NCBI RefSeq assembly: GCF_905220365.1 | Contig: NC_061135.1 | Coordinates: forward strand, 3,303,501-3,367,500 | Direction of reading: 5' to 3' | Source of the DNA: Vanessa cardui | Lineage: Eukaryota; Arthropoda; Insecta; Lepidoptera; Nymphalidae | DNA length: 64,000 nucleotides | Part shown: piece after piece, positions 32,907-44,611 of the stretch | Layout of the letters: every line of letters begins with the position of its first letter | How positions within the stretch are numbered: the first letter of the stretch is position 1 | Position numbers and translations under genes: made by a program | Notes under the pieces: generated by a model | What the model was told of the DNA's origin: nothing | Database searches by the model: none | What the model saw: the letters and a program-made list of their open reading frames with translations, nothing else

Positions 32907-33287
32907 AATATAAATGTTACTACAATAAGGAAAATTTTAAAATTTATATATTTTAACTTTTCGCTATGATATTACTTCAATAATTGTTACAAAATTTATT
33001 AGTATCATATCAATTAAAATTGGTAATGTTAAGTGTTATTTCATGCTTCATGTACAGAAATGCATTTTAATAACAAAAGTTTCGGTAATGATTTGCAGAC
33101 GCGCGCCTCCCAACGACCACTTGTACGCACGTTTTAATAATACCTCATAAATAAAATATTTCACGCACAAGTGAAATGCATCGAATTCGTGGAAAATTTT
33201 ATTTTATTTTAATTATATTTCATTTAAATTTCTGTAAAAGTATTTGACGTTGGATAACAGTGGCTTTACGTGTTACGAATATCATTA
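32907..33287. other. AT-rich spacer, no gene seen
   Basis: No supported frame. The slightly GC-richer 33098-33135 is unassigned. Confidence 0.4.
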
Positions 33288-33731
33288 TCTTTACATAGTA
33301 TAAAACAAAGTCGCTTACCGCTGTTTGTCCCTATGTATGTTTAAATCTTTAAAATTACGCAACGGATTTTGATGCCGTTTTTTTAATAGATAAGTCGATT
33401 CTAGACGAAGGTTTTTGTATATAATAATCACTACATAGTATAAAATAAAGTCGCTTTCTATGTCCCTATCTTAAATCTTTAAAACTACGCAACGGATTTT
33501 GATGCGGTTTTTTTTTAATAGACAGAGCGATTCTAAAAGAAGGTTTTTGTATAACACACCAACAATTTAGTAAAGAAACACTGTTAATTTTAGAAGTTTC
33601 TATTACGATGTCATATTATTGCAACCGTGCAAAGCCGAGTCGGGTCGTTAGTGGACGATATGGTAAAATAAAGTTCCATAATATATTTAGTATCAGATTT
33701 CCAACCGTGCGAAGTCAGGGTGGATCGCTAG
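33288..33731 (+). mobile_element. Nested Helitron-like elements (family H)
   Basis: The outer element starts near 33288 and ends CTAG at 33728-33731. It is interrupted by a second, complete copy at 33428-33651 (TC start after A; TTAG end before T). The outer sequence resumes at 33652 with its 3' half. Both carry AACGGATTTTGATGC and GTGCGAAGTCAGGG-type ends. Non-coding. Confidence 0.75.
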
Positions 33732-33870
33732 TTCAAGATAAAATGCAACTTGTTTATCGCAAATGAATAATGACAGTTTAGATGTCATGGATAACGTGTC
33801 GTAATGAAGCTTAGAACAGTGTAGCTGAATCAAAACATTAAAATCAACACATTAATAATTGGTTACTAAC

Positions 33871-34060
33871 AAATCAAAATCAAAAACACTTTTTTCAAGA
33901 AGGCTTTTAAAAGCACTTTTGAATCGTCATTTATCAACTTGTTTTTAGATTAAGTGAAGCTACTACCGGTCCGGAAAGTAGATTCTACCGAGAAGAACCG
34001 GCAAGAAACTCTTTCAACATTTAAGAAAAACAGTCATGTTAGTTAATTATAATTATATGT
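33871..34060 (-). repeat. Family D repeat
   Basis: 5'-truncated copy with an AAATCAAAATCAAAAACAC end, AAGCACTTTTGAATCGTCAT and CCGAGAAGAACCGGCAAGAA. Confidence 0.8.
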
Positions 34061-35024
34061 AGTATATGTATTGAATAATATGCCTTCTTTACCTATGTAA
34101 CAGATAAAAATAATATATATTTATTAATTAAACTAAATTTGTATAATTATAAGAGCTTAACAAACTAGTTCTTAAAAATAGGTATTATACGAATGCAAAA
34201 AGTCTTCTATTAGAGTTATCGCACGTAATGTATTAGAACGAGGTCAAAATCAGTTCTTAAAGATTTATGACCTTAATAGTTCAGTTTTGCGCATTTATCG
34301 TTCGACCTGTATTCCATACTAAGAGCCATTTTATTGTCTGCGCGGAAATTCAATATTCTAGGAAAGCGATATGTCTTTTACAGTTATAAATTTAACATTT
34401 AACTCGTAATACTCTTGTAATTTAGAAGGAGGAAACTTCATTAAGTTATACTGAAAATCGTAACAAAATATTAATTAATATTTTTCACAGCCTGATAGAC
34501 AAATGACTGCTAGTTAGTAATCATTTTTATGACTTCCGCAACGATACTTATTGCAAGGACTCCGTAATCAAATCATAAATTTTGTAGAACAAATATTTTT
34601 TCAAATAATTTAGATAGTTTTTCTGTTTTTTTGAGACTCATCCAATGGACTTATTTATCCTTGCTACCTATTTTAGCTGCCACAATCAAGAGTTTTTGTA
34701 CAGGAAACTTTTTGGGCGTCTCGTCATAATGACTCAGGAAACATAACCTTGATATCAAGTGAAACATGGGGATCCGGACCATAATTTCAGTTACAAAAAC
34801 ATTGATGTACATTCTCTTTATTAATGTTTACGTTTTTCATATTTTTCATCCGTATTACTGCTCTAACCGGCCAGTTTGTTCTTCTCTCGAAAGTTATTTC
34901 TTTTTTAAATTGTAACAATTTAGTAAATTGCAACTAGAGAACATTTTTAATGTTTGCAAATCTACGGCTGGAACTATAACCGATTTTTTAAAATATAGCA
35001 ATTTTAGTACAAGTTATTTGATGG
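34061..35024. other. AT-rich spacer, no gene seen
   Basis: No supported frame or repeat. Confidence 0.45.
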
Positions 35025-35083
35025 AGCTGAGATAGCCCAGGTAAGAACGCGTCTATCTTAGCCGATGATTGCGGTTGTTCTGA
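35025..35083 (+). repeat. SINE-A head, truncated
   Basis: GCTGAGATAGCCCAGGTAAG to GATGATTGCGGTTG. It stops abruptly where the duplicated unit at 35084 begins. Confidence 0.75.
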
Positions 35084-35410
35084 TTGTTTTATTTGTTCGA
35101 TTTTAATACACTTTTGTTTTAAATTGAATATAGAATAATAGCCGAGAGTAATAAAACTAAAGCTATTGTGTTAATAATAAAACATTTATTTAGTGTAAAT
35201 TACGTAATTTTGAGCCGAGATGGACCAGTGGTAAGAACGCGTACATCCTAACCAATGAATGCGGGATCAAACCCAGGCAAGCACCGCTATATATATGTGC
35301 TTAATTTGTGTTTATAATTCATCTCGTGCTCGGTGGTGAAGGAAAGCGTCGTGAGGAAACCTGAATGTGTCTAATTTCATCGAAATTATGTCACATGTGC
35401 ATTCCACCAA
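35084..35410 (+). repeat. Inverted-pair unit, left copy (135-bp flank plus SINE-A)
   Basis: 35084-35218 (starting TTCTGATTGTTTTATTTGTT) followed by a SINE-A (35219-35410) truncated after CATTCCACCAACT. The same 135-bp flank plus SINE-A occurs in reverse orientation at 39017-39412. Confidence 0.85.
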
Positions 35411-37154
35411 CTAAATAAAAAATACTTAAACAATCACAATAACTTTTAGCAACTTGTTTTACAGTTACGTTTATTCGTATAAATGTATTTATTATACAAG
35501 AGTGGAGACTTACAACAAAAATTGAAATGCTACGTGAGGTAAGCTTTGACACTAAAATATTTTTAATTCCTTTCTTTAATTTCTCTTTCAAGTTTCCGGA
35601 TGAAATAAATTGTTTGTACGCGATAAGGCGAAACCGAAGTGTCTTGACGCTTGAGATATTATTCCGTTTAAAAGAGCCACTTTAAAATACTCGGTTTCAT
35701 GGAGTGTTGGAAAGAATTAATTTACTTCATAGTTTTCTTTGTGTTCTTAATTAATATATACTTTAGAATTTTTCTATGTTACTTTTAAAATGTTAAATCG
35801 TGTAACGTTTTAATTCAAAATAATGACTTTGTTTTAACGCCCTGAACACATTTATAGCAATATATTTTCCTTATCTAGAAAGTCTCCAAATATTCTTTAT
35901 TAAAGTTTTTAAATCATGTGACATGTAACAGTGTAGGTAGATTCTTATTATAAATTAAGCGGCGACAAGATCAGATTCCGACCGGTTCCTATTTTCCATA
36001 ATTTTAATTACCGTATATATCAATAAAGTAAACTGAAATTTATATAAAACCTCCTTGGAAATCAACGAATCTTGTATTGAGTAATATGTCATATTTATCA
36101 ATACTTTTTCAACTACTGATTTCAATATTTTATAGCCAAAGAAAAACCGTGGAATACTATTATAGAAACAAATATCGTAAATCGGGATGTATTGACTTTG
36201 CAAAGTAGGAAAATAAGAGTTATTGGTTTACATTTCCTCTTGATTATGATATTCATATTATATCAATTCCAATAGATTATATTACAAACTGATCATGTTT
36301 TATATTTTCTTCACCATCGCATTCTAACGTTTCCGATATGTGGCCTAGTCACGAGAACCGATTAAATAGATACAAGCGATTTGCCTAGATCCCTGCTCTA
36401 CTTAAAGGCTAGGTCACGATACTTTGTAAAGACCTTGAACAATATTCATAATTACAGATAAACTTCATTGGTAATTAATATTACATATAATATATTATTA
36501 TAAGAGTTACAGTATATTTTTGGATACCATATAAATTTAAATCTATATTAAATTTTTTATGTATCCGATATCGTTTTAAATTAGCCGTTTATTTAGTTCA
36601 ATTCGATATCAAATTGAATTGAATTATTTTTATAAATAAAAATAGAAGCTCGAGCTGCATTAAATTAGCGGATATATGACCGCATCAGAAAATATAATTA
36701 CTAGTTATTAATTATCATAAATAAAACAAATATCAACAGAATATAATTCATAAAATCATTTCTGTTCAAAAGCAAGTATGAAAAAAAAAACTAAATAAAA
36801 CTTTATTTGATAAATCTTGATTAATGCAAAGCGTTTTATTAGATGTGTTTTAATGTTAGTCTTTACTAGTATTATAAACGAGAAAGTGTCTTTATCTGGT
36901 ACTTAAAATGCTGAATCGTTTTAGATGTATTTGGAATGGATAGTGAATGGGATAGTTTGATTCCTGGTGAAAGTCATAGATTGCATAGATGATTCCCTTG
37001 AGGAGTAAATTGGTTTACAGTAAAGTGGGGGTTGACGGTATGTATCCTATGGGTAAGTTTTAATTTTTTTTATAGTATAATTTTAAAGCCATACGTTCAG
37101 CTAATAATTTATATGACAGTACAAAATTGTAAACTGTAAACTATCTCTTAAGAC
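35411..37154. other. AT-rich spacer, no gene seen
   Basis: The frames at 35391-35591 and 35955-36203 (minus) have no recognisable features and AT-driven composition. I do not support them as genes. Confidence 0.45.
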
Positions 37155-37472
37155 AGACAACAACAGCCTGTAAATTTCCCACTGCTGGGCTAAGGCCTCC
37201 TCTCCCTTTGAGGAGAAGGTTTGGAACATATTCTACCACGCTGTTGCAACATATTCTACCATGCGGGTTGGTGGATTCACATTTGGCAGAATTTCTATGA
37301 AATTAGACACATGCATATTTCCTCACGACGTTTTCCTTCGCCGCTGAGCACGAGATGAATTATACCCAAATTATGCACATGAAAATTCAGTGGTGCTTGC
37401 CTGGGCTTGAACTCGCAATCATCGGTTAAGATGCATGCGTTCTAACCACTGGGTCATATCAGCTATCTCGTA
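37155..37472 (-). repeat. SINE-A copy, (TTG)n tail
   Basis: CAACAACAGCC end, CCCTTTGAGGAGAAGG variant, a duplicated ACATATTCTACCA segment near 37226-37261, and a tRNA-like head ending near 37472. Confidence 0.9.
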
Positions 37473-38297
37473 AGACAGTAATTAAACAGTATTTAGAATT
37501 CTACGGTAATACATGCATGTTTTGGTCTCGAAAAATGTTTCAGGGTAGGTACTTTATTTTAAATGGAAGAATTAATCAACGATATACCTGTATATATTTT
37601 CATTACAAAATAACGCAATGCGAATTTTGCTCAGTCCACAAATTCAACTAGTAAAACTCAATAAAACGTTGCAATACGTCGATAGGTAACCGGTAACCGC
37701 GTGATCTCATCAAACTTTCATGTTTCATATACAACATCGGAAGTTTTCGGGTGTCTTCGGCTTCGTACAATAATAATGAAAAAGGAATACACGGGAATGT
37801 GTTTGAAAAAAGACGTCGCTTTTTGGATAATTAACGTTCAGCCAGATATATTTTATTATGCAAAAATATATAAATAGAGAAATCTTATATATTTTTAACA
37901 AGATTTACTAAGATTCTATTTATTTATTTATGAGTCTATGCTCATGCTAAAATTGAGTACTATAAATAAAATGTTTAATAATATGAGAACATAACAAAAG
38001 CTATAATAAAATATGTGTGCATCTCGGGGTTTCCGACTGAAGTGATAACTTAAAAAAACTATTTGTTTGTCCAAAAAGGAAATCATGTTTACATTTAAGC
38101 CCAAGTTTTTTGGCTACGGTTATATGTATATAAGAGATCGCATTTCGTATAGATTGCCATAGCATTTCAAAACCTCGGGATAAATACGGACGTAATACAA
38201 AATGACGGACATCTCACAAGATGAAAACCTAAACATAATATTATAATAACCTAACAAAATTAACTTGATGGTAAAGCTTTGTGATAATTCGACAAGC
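37473..38297. other. AT-rich spacer, no gene seen
   Basis: No supported frame or repeat. Confidence 0.45.
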
Positions 38298-38490
38298 AGA
38301 TAGCATCTACTCATCATATATTCTATCGCCAAAAAATAGAACTCAGTATTGTTGTGTTCCAGTTTGAAGGACGAGTGAGTGTAATTACAGGAATATCTTA
38401 GTTCCTATGGATGTTTAGGAAATGTTAATTTTCTAACAACGGTATTGTCTATAGTAGTGACGACTTATCATCAGGCAACCTATATTATAA
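38298..38490 (+). repeat. SINE-B copy, degenerate
   Basis: CTACTCATCATATATTCTAT, GTATTGTTGTGTTCCAGTTT and a shortened tail (CTTATCATCAGGCAACCTAT). Confidence 0.7.
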
Positions 38491-39016
38491 AGTAGCGTTT
38501 CAGTCCAACATATACAGCCGTATGTTTCCAAGCAATTCGCTCGCGAAAACGAAATACACTCAATGGTAACTTTGTGTAGCAGGGCTTACGAGGAAAGGCC
38601 AAGAGTTCGCCTCGTAAGGAAAAATATTACCAACTTCCACCCAATGACTTAGATTAATGAAGTTATATGGCATGGTAATCGAATTATTACGGCGTAGAAC
38701 ATTTTATATGTTTATAAGTTACATTCAACATTTATTATATAATGTCTTAATATTAACTGGACTATGCTATTTTTGGAATAAGTCACTTAAGACCTTTTTA
38801 AAGTGATATACTGTCAATGGAAAAATTTATAAAAAATAATAGTTCAATTGTGTGGATGTTTTTTTTTCGTGTTAAGTGCAATACATATATTGTGTCATGT
38901 CATGGTATACATACACTTATGACAAATTTTAGTGCAAAATAGCAAAACATTATTGTATGGTTTGTAAGGTGACATTCATAGATTGATACAATAATTTACA
39001 AATAAATAATATAAAA
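38491..39016. other. AT-rich spacer, no gene seen
   Basis: No supported frame or repeat. Confidence 0.45.
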
Positions 39017-39412
39017 AAACAGTCTGTAAATTTCCCTCTGGTGGGCAAAAGCCTCCTTTTCCTTTGAGGAGAAGTTTGGGATCCAATTTCACCACGCTGC
39101 TCCAATGCGGGTTCAATTCACATGTGGATCCTCACGATGTTTTCCTTCACCACTCGTAATTAATTATAAACACAAATTAATCACAAAGCAAGTGGTCTTC
39201 GCCTGTTTGAACCCGCATTAATTGGTTAAGATGTACTTACGTTACATTCTAGCCACTGGTCCATCTCGGCTCAATATTACATAATTTACACTAAATAAAA
39301 TATGTTTTATTATTAATACAATAGGTTTAGTTTTATTACTCTCGGCTATTATTCTATATTCAATTTAAAACAAAAGTGTATCAAAATCGAACAAATAAAA
39401 CAATCAGAACAA
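39017..39412 (-). repeat. Inverted-pair unit, right copy (SINE-A plus 135-bp flank)
   Basis: SINE-A at 39017-39275 (several internal deletions, full 3' tail) followed by the flank to 39412. Reverse-complement partner of 35084-35410. Flank differences are few: scattered substitutions and one short indel. Confidence 0.85.
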
Positions 39413-39830
39413 TGTAATACGAAATAACGAAACGCCGGACAGTGACTGTTTACAAAAAAAAATCAACGATAACTTCAGTAGCGAACCAATTATTTCTTGC
39501 CTCTCATTTCTCTGTAAATAAATGAGTCGCATCGCGAACAGACCGTTGCGGATCGCGACTGGGTAATTGGAATGTCAGTTGTGGTATTGTCTTACCTTAA
39601 CGACCAGCGACAGAGCTGTGTGATGTCTTGTATTAAAAGCTGTAAGTTTATCGATATCTTTACACAAACAGTGACAAGTTGCATTCGTGTGAAATGAGAA
39701 CGTAAATATTTTTCATTTTTCTATTGTGCCTACAAGATTATTTCCTTTTTTTTTTTTATGAGATAGGTGCGTTGTAGTGAGATAGGCTTGCAGGTGCGTT
39801 GCCGGCCTTTATAATGTAATTTGTAATGTT
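39413..39830. other. Spacer before the LINE, no gene seen
   Basis: Contains the motif GCTTGCAGGTGCGTTGCCGG, common near lepidopteran repeats. No frame is supported. Confidence 0.4.
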
Positions 39831-41017
39831 GAGCAGTACTCATTTTCTCCTGACGACACCCTCGTCACGGCGATTGGGCGGGACTTCCGGGAGGCGGCTC
39901 GCCTCGCCGAAGTCGGAACGGCTCTCACCGTGGACCGCATGGAAATGCTGGGCTTGAGGGTCTCCATATCCAAAACGGAGGCCCTCCTCTTCCACGGTCC
40001 ACGGAAAGGACCCCCACGAGGTGCGAGTATCACCGTCCACGGGACGGTGATCAAGGTGCAGGCCCAGATGAAGTATCTGGGCCTGATCCTGGACGGTCGA
40101 TGGAGCTTGGGGCAGCATTTTATCCAACTCGGCCCGAGGCTCATCAACGCCGCCGCCGCTCTTGGTCGCCTCCTTCCGAATGTGGGGAGGCCGGGGTCAC
40201 TATGCCGGCGTCTCTATTCCGGCGTAGTGAGGTCGATCGCGCTTACGGTGCCCCGATCTGGATAGATGCCCTCACCACTAAAAATCGGGCCCAGCTGCGC
40301 AAGCCGCAGAGGGTCATAGCGGTGAGAGGCATTAGAGGGTACCGTACGGTGTCGTGGACTGCGGTGACACTTCTCGCGGGCGATCCGCCCTGGGAGCTCC
40401 AGGCGGAGGTGCTCGCGGAAGTGTACCGGTTCCGGGTCGAGGCGAGAGACCGCGGCGAACGTACAGGGTCGGCGGAGATCGGGCGGATCAGGGCTCTAGC
40501 CCAGCAAGCCCTGATCGTCCGATGGCAGGAAGATCTGGGGTCACCCACGGCGGGCCTAGTGACAGTGGAGGTGATCCGTCCCCACTTGAGTCGCTGGGTC
40601 GAGAGGAAGTACGGCACACTGTCGTACAGAATGACGCAGGTACTTACTGGACACGGATGCTTCGGTAAGTACCTGCACGGGATAGCGCGGCGGGAGGAGT
40701 TACCCTGCTGCCACGAGTGTGGCGCGCCAGTGGATTCGGCGTACCACACCCTGTACGAGTGTGCTGCGTGGGGGCCCCAGAGGCACACCCTTGCGGCGAC
40801 TATGGGCGGAGACCTTTCGCTGCCGAGCATCATCAACGCCATGCTCGGTAGCGAGATGTGCTGGTCGGAGATGCGCTCCTTCTGCGAAAGTGTCATGTCG
40901 CAGAAGGAAGCCGCGGAGCGGGAGCAGGAAGAGAGTGCCGCCGCTGACTCGCTCCGCAGAAGACGACCGGGGAGGAGGAAAAGGCGCTACGCGCACCTTC
41001 TCCCACCGCCTCAATAG
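39831..41017 (+). pseudogene. R1-clade LINE reverse transcriptase, 3' part, frameshifted
   Basis: 5'-truncated ORF2 of an R1-clade non-LTR retrotransposon, far more GC-rich than its surroundings. The frame opens near 39831 and enters homology at the active-site region (SPDDTLV, for the usual YADDTLV). It continues with VSISKTEALLFHG and the thumb-like KYLGLILDGRW (to about 40237). A one-base deletion there moves the reading to the second frame (YGAPIWIDAL onward), which is open to the TAG at 41015. That frame carries VTLLAGDPPW, HLSRWVERKYG and a C-terminal CCHC knuckle (40706-40762). The ending is rich in acidic and basic residues. The endonuclease and most of the polymerase are absent. Large antisense frames here (40243-40896, 40700-41014) are shadows of the GC-rich coding strand. 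Confidence 0.9.
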
Positions 41018-41240
41018 GCGCCGCAGGGACTAGGGGGGTCCCAGTACCCCGGGAATCACCCCTAGGTGTTAGAGGCCCGCATAGGTTGGCCGACCGTCAG
41101 GGCGTCACGGTAGCATGCGTAAGCGATCCCGTGGCGTCCATCGAAAGACGGAGAGGGTATCGCTGGTTTTTTAGTGGGTAAACCCGGCGTTACCATCAGG
41201 TGGCCCATATGCTCGTCCGCCAACCTATACTATAAAAAAT
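39831..41240 (+). mobile_element. 5'-truncated R1-clade LINE with 3' UTR
   Basis: Comprises the coding remnant plus a 3' UTR (41018-41240). The UTR includes GCGTAAGCGATCCCGTGGCG, also found at 18947-19085. It ends TTACCATCAGGTGGCCCATA, then TGCTCGTCCGCCAACCTATA and an A-rich tail. This ending is shared with SINE-B. Confidence 0.9.
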
Positions 41241-41918
41241 ATTTATATATAGTATAGTTCCTTTCACATAATACAATTTTCTTGTACCAGCCTCATATAT
41301 AACTGACACTAAAAAAATACACGTCAATTTTCGTTGTTCACGTTTCAGTATTAATATAATGTTATTATTTTATTTGCTACGTAATATTATACGTCTCTTC
41401 TTTATTTATTTAAGTCCGTATATGTTATTTGCGAAAAAATATGTGTCATAATATGAAATACTATAAATAGAAATATACAATGTGAGATGTATCATATTGT
41501 CGTATTTTTTAATAATTCTGGTCTCTCACCGAGTTTAAGTAATATTCCGTGGAAATATTTCCAAGAATTTCACTTGACACATTTATAAGCGTTATAATAC
41601 TACGCGAATCGAATTTATTTATTTCTTTGTTTGAACTTATAGATAACTATGTTGAATTACAAAATAGTTATAATAATAAGTGAATTAAGGCATAATGAAA
41701 AGGTTTACCTTAAAAGGGTCATGCGTTTAATCCAATAGGTTGTTGAGGGACTCATCTAGCCAGTAGACTCAATCAAAGGTTGGGAACTTATGGTTTAAAA
41801 AAAAATTCATCCGAAAAATTGCCAATGTTTGGCAATAGGTCTGTCATATTGATAAGTAGATATTTGTTACCACTGCTCTAGTCTGCGTGGCATACTACAT
41901 TTAAATAAGTAAATATTG
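41241..41918. other. AT-rich spacer, no gene seen
   Basis: No supported frame or repeat. Confidence 0.45.
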
Positions 41919-42136
41919 GACAACATCACATACATTACTCTGATCCCAATGTAACTAGCAAATGCTCTTTTGTTATAGAAAAGCAGAAGTAACGGTACCA
42001 CAAACATCCAGACTCAAGACAAGATGAGAAACAAATGAACTTTTTCTACATCGAATCGGTCGGGATTCGAACCCGGGGCCTCGGCGTGGCATACCCATGA
42101 ATACCGGTGTACACACTACACGACCACGGAAGTCTC
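41919..42136 (-). repeat. SINE-C copy
   Basis: GACAACATCACATACATTAC end, CGGGATTCGAACCCGGGGCC (B-box on the minus strand) and GTACACACTACACGACCACG at the head. Confidence 0.9.
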
Positions 42137-42198
42137 ATACATTTTTAGTATTTATATTATAGTAGGTATATTATGAAGATTAGAAAAAAGAAATCTTA

Positions 42199-42382
42199 CT
42201 CTGGGTAGGTACTACCAACTCAGATATTCCTACGAAAAACAGAAATATTTAGTATTGCTGATTTCTGGTTTGAAGTGTAAGTGAGCACACACAAGTGATA
42301 TATCATCTTAGTTGCTATATTGGCGTATTGGTGATGTATGAAATAGTTCATATTGATTAGAACGCCAAAGTCTATGGGCTGT
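42199..42382 (+). repeat. SINE-B fragment, degenerate
   Basis: CTCTGGGTAGGTACTACCAA, TGGTTTGAAGTGTAAGTGAG and GTATTGGTGATGTATGAAAT. It ends where a SINE-A begins. Confidence 0.65.
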
Positions 42383-42392
42383 TTCGGCTGTA

Positions 42393-42628
42393 TTTCGGGT
42401 TCAAACCCACGCAAGCACCACTACATATATGTGCTTAATTTGTGTGTATAATTCATCTCATGCTCAGCGGTGAAGGAAAACATCGTGAGGAAACATGTCA
42501 CATGTGCATTTCACCAACTCGAATTGGAACAGCGTGGTGGAATATATTCCAAACCCTTAATGGGAGAGGAGGCCTTAGCCCAGCAGTGGATAATTTACAG
42601 GCTGTTACTTTACTTTACTTTTACTTAA
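42393..42628 (+). repeat. SINE-A copy, (ACTTT)n tail
   Basis: The head is truncated before the B-box (GGGTTCAAACCCACGC). The body is intact, with CCCTTAATGGGAGAGGA and a TTACTTTACTTTACTTTTAC tail. Confidence 0.88.
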
Positions 42629-43227
42629 GCAAATGAAAACTCAACTGATTAAACCAAGATTTGAACTCACACTTCACTGAGCCATAACGGTTTTTAAGTC
42701 TGAAAATATAATGTGAATAAGGAAATGTAGCTCATTTTTAAACATCGAGCTCTGTTAGGGTTTGAGAAAACATAACCTAGAATAACTTCTTTCAGAATAC
42801 AGAGGATGTTTAACTTGATATTTAACTTCGAATGTTACTTTAACTTTGAATGATAAATATTTACTCTGTATGTAACTAACTTCAAGTATTTCACTCGCTA
42901 TTATAATTTTATAATATATAATTTTGAGTCTTATTTTCTACGCAATAACGACTATGTCAACAGTAACGATTGGAAATAAATATCGAAATTCAATAAGTTT
43001 AAAAACAAATGTAACTAGAACTCTTATCTTAGTCAATAAGCTTCTATTTGAATCAATCAGTAGTTCAACTTACGTCGGTTATGATTCGGATTGCAAAACC
43101 TCCGTTTTTGACTTGTAGTCGAGTGGAATGGTGCATTTCCGGGCTCCGAGTTCGCAATGTAAATCTCAAGGACGGTCATAAATAGATGTACTTAGGTTCA
43201 GATTTGAATTTTCGAAGGATGTTCTAG
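42629..43227. other. AT-rich spacer, no gene seen
   Basis: The 64-residue frame at 42924 has no recognisable features. Confidence 0.4.
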
Positions 43228-43457
43228 AGAGTCGAGATGGCCCAGTGCAGTTAGAACGCGTGCATCTTAACCGATGATTGCGGGTTCAAACTCAGGCAAG
43301 CACCATCGTGAGGAAACCTGCATGTTACAAATTTCATAGAAATTCTGCCACATGTGTATTCCACCAACCCGCATTGGAACAGCGTGGTGGAATATGTTCC
43401 AAACCTTCTCCTCAAAGGGAGAGGAGGCCTTTAGCCTAGCAGTGGGAATTTACATAT
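43228..43457 (+). repeat. SINE-A copy with internal deletion
   Basis: The head reads GAGATGGCCCAGTGCAGTTA and the B-box GGTTCAAACTC. It jumps from AGGCAAGCACCA to TCGTGAGGAAACC, deleting about 70 bp of the body. The 3' part has CTCCTCAAAGGGAGAGGAGG. Confidence 0.85.
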
Positions 43458-43554
43458 TATTTTACCTAGTTATCGGATTATGAGAGTAACGGAATAGAGA
43501 GCGCACATGTACGTTTTAATAGAATAGGACAATTAAAATATTATTTATACCCTG

Positions 43555-43750
43555 GCCAAGCATCACCGAATTTTCATATGCATTTGTGTTAAGAGATGTA
43601 GTGAGATGTAATTCGTCTTGTGCTCGGCGATGAAAGAAAACATCGTAAGGAAACTCACATGAGTATCCAGCAACCTGGATTGCAGCAGCGTAGTGGAATA
43701 TGCTCCAAACCTTCTCCTTAAAGCCTTAGCTCAACAATTTACAGGTTTTT
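43555..43750 (+). repeat. SINE-A fragment, degenerate
   Basis: Starts after the B-box (CCAAGCATCACCGAATTTTC). Contains GTGCTCGGCGATGAAAGAAA and CTCCAAACCTTCTCCTTAAA, and ends in a decayed tail. Confidence 0.75.
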
Positions 43751-44611
43751 ACTGCTCTGTTTTGCGTCCTGTAAAATAATTCCCAAATCTTTCCAAAGAT
43801 AAATTTCCTATTATTATTTCATTCAGCGAACAGCTTACTGAATGCAAAATAGTGTACACTATAAAGGAATATTTCAAGTCAAAACATATCCCGCATTAGA
43901 ACAAGTTGAATTGCTCTTGGATGTATGTAGGTCACTTTAAAATGTTTCAACACGACGACAATACGTTTCTCCAGAATCCTTGTTATATTAGAATGTCTTG
44001 CGGGAGTGTATGAATATTTTAAACGGTCTTTAGTGAACGTATAGTGTAAACTTTATCTTTGTTTCTCAACTATCTGCATGTAAATAGTTTTCTTTTTTGT
44101 TCGATTTACTAAAGGGGATTTATGTGATGACGTACTTTTAAAAGACGAAAAAGAACTGGCTATTAATTCTGTAAATTCAAATTTGGAATTGTTTCCGCTC
44201 GCGGTTTCGTCCGCTTGTGATGGGAATGGGGCGAAGGAAAGTTAACTGCAATAGTAGGGATGAAAGTAACCCTATTTACTATTTATAGGTTCTGTAGAAA
44301 AAATCATTGAGATTTGTACAAATTTTCACATAAAATATCAGCTATAAGATAATATCGCATGAAATAGAATGATGTATTTATTTTTTACAAATATATTTTT
44401 TATGTTTATTTAAATATTAATAACGTTGTTCGTTCAAATAACGATGAAGCTGTTTTTTTTTAAATAACCAAACATTGCACGTAATGCCGAAGATTATTTT
44501 AACAAATTTATAATTATAAAGGGCTGGCTGGGGAACTAATGTTGAATGGCTGGTATTTGTTGGTGACAAAGGGAGTTTTTATCATTTTTCAATTAATCCA
44601 CGCGGTCATAA
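43751..44611. other. AT-rich spacer, no gene seen
   Basis: No supported frame or repeat family. Confidence 0.45.

Noticed and set aside
40243..41014. Large antisense open frames (217 and 104 residues) over the R1-type LINE
   Set aside because: They are shadows caused by the GC-rich sense coding strand, and only the plus-strand frames carry the reverse transcriptase and zinc-knuckle motifs.
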